A DNA stretch of 5,591 nucleotides from positions 1 to 5,591 of the forward strand of contig JAPZAN010000206.1 of NCBI GenBank assembly GCA_027460605.1, written 5' to 3'. Below the pieces are notes generated by a model. The model worked only from the letters and a program-made list of their open reading frames with translations, had not been told where the DNA came from and did not search any database. The position numbers were made by a program, and so were the translations under genes. Source of the stretch: Candidatus Methanoperedens sp. (GTDB lineage Archaea; Halobacteriota; Methanosarcinia; Methanosarcinales; Methanoperedenaceae). Shown piece by piece: positions 5,151-5,591 of the stretch. Position 1 is the first letter of the stretch, and every line of letters begins with the position of its first letter.

Positions 5151-5591
5151 AATTATTTCCATTACTTCCTTTTAGCAAAAGTTTAGACCATTTTTCTGCC
5201 CATTGCTGGAGACCGGCAAATTCCAGAGGAGCTGGAACATGGCTGTCACCGTTCTCTATAATATTCTTTGCCAATTTTCGATATATGTCAGCTTGTTTGG
5301 ACTTCGGAGCACCTTCAAGGACTGATTTACCCTTAAGTTCACATTTTGCAACTGTGAGAGACCTGGGGACATACTCGACTATTTTTGTTTTTGTTTCTTT
5401 GCTGAAATCGTCAATTATATCTTTTTGAATATCCTTATTCACGGAGTTGGCAATTATACCCCCTAAAAGGGCTCCGCCATTATTGGAATATTTCCGAATT
5501 CCTTTGAAAAGGTTATTAGCAGCGTATATAGCCATAAAATCGGATGATGTTACCGTATATACCTGTTTAGCAAGTTGCTCGCGAATTGGCA
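5149..5591 (-). CDS. NifH-like reductase (component 2), 3' part, cut by window edge
   Basis: This is the C-terminal 146 residues of a NifH-family iron protein, the ATP-dependent Fe4S4 electron donor to component 1 enzymes. The frame runs without a stop to the window end, and the first visible residues, PIREQLAKQVYTVTSSDF, match the NifH stretch after the second cluster cysteine. An internal ATG at 5535 is not the true start. Diagnostic segments are MAIYAANNLFKGIRKYSNNG, GGIIANSV, EYVPRSLTVAKCELKGKSV, and PKSKQADIYRKLAKNIIEN, all aligned with NifH. The P-loop, switch regions and both cluster cysteines lie upstream, outside the window, so ATPase and cluster binding cannot be checked here. The gene is followed by the NifD-like gene after 11 nt and belongs to the same operon, so it is the likely dedicated electron donor. 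Confidence 0.9.
   Translation of the reverse strand, partial: PIREQLAKQVYTVTSSDFMAIYAANNLFKGIRKYSNNGGALLGGIIANSVNKDIQKDIIDDFSKETKTKIVEYVPRSLTVAKCELKGKSVLEGAPKSKQADIYRKLAKNIIENGDSHVPAPLEFAGLQQWAEKWSKLLLKGSNGNN

Overview
This window looks like archaeal DNA, most likely from a methanogenic or methane-oxidising member of the Methanosarcinales or a relative. Three observations support this. The ribosome-binding sites are of the GAGGTGA type that pairs with archaeal 16S rRNA. A TTTATAAA TATA-like box stands before the one plus-strand gene. That gene encodes a winged-helix protein with the LPPSAKLV...LTQKDI...ARTVRYAL...DARQ signature that I recall from Methanosarcina-type and haloarchaeal regulators. 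The assignment to a group is inference; no rRNA or other phylogenetic marker is present.

Nearly the whole window (625-5591) is one minus-strand operon encoding a nitrogenase-like system. In transcription order it runs: a NifH-like reductase (3' part only, cut by the window edge), a NifD-like catalytic subunit, a NifK-like partner, a NifB-family radical SAM enzyme, a small NifX/NafY-family cluster-binding protein, and a TusA-like sulfur carrier started by TTG. The genes are tightly packed. nifD-like and nifK-like overlap by 8 nt, nifK-like and nifB-like overlap by 4 nt (ATGA), and the other spacings are 11-15 nt. The only larger gap is 70 nt between the NifX-like and TusA-like genes, and an unrecognised 23-codon reading frame fills it. 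The operon promoter lies upstream, outside the window.

From known family roles, the NifH-like protein would pass electrons with ATP hydrolysis to a NifDK-like heterotetramer. The NifB-like, NifX-like and TusA-like proteins would make, carry and supply sulfur for its metal cluster. All P-cluster cysteines and the cofactor cysteine are kept. The NifD positions that serve N2 reduction (Arg96, Gln191 and His195 in Azotobacter numbering) are replaced, and no nifE/nifN scaffold pair is present here. The NifB-like protein also lacks one normally conserved cysteine. I infer an uncharacterised nitrogenase-like reductase with a NifB-type cluster rather than a standard nitrogenase; its substrate cannot be read from the sequence.

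The left end (1-330) has no gene I can support, apart from a promoter-like element at about 266-273. The winged-helix gene (about 331-638, plus strand) converges on the operon and overlaps its 3' end by 14 nt. It appears to carry a one-base frame disruption near its start.
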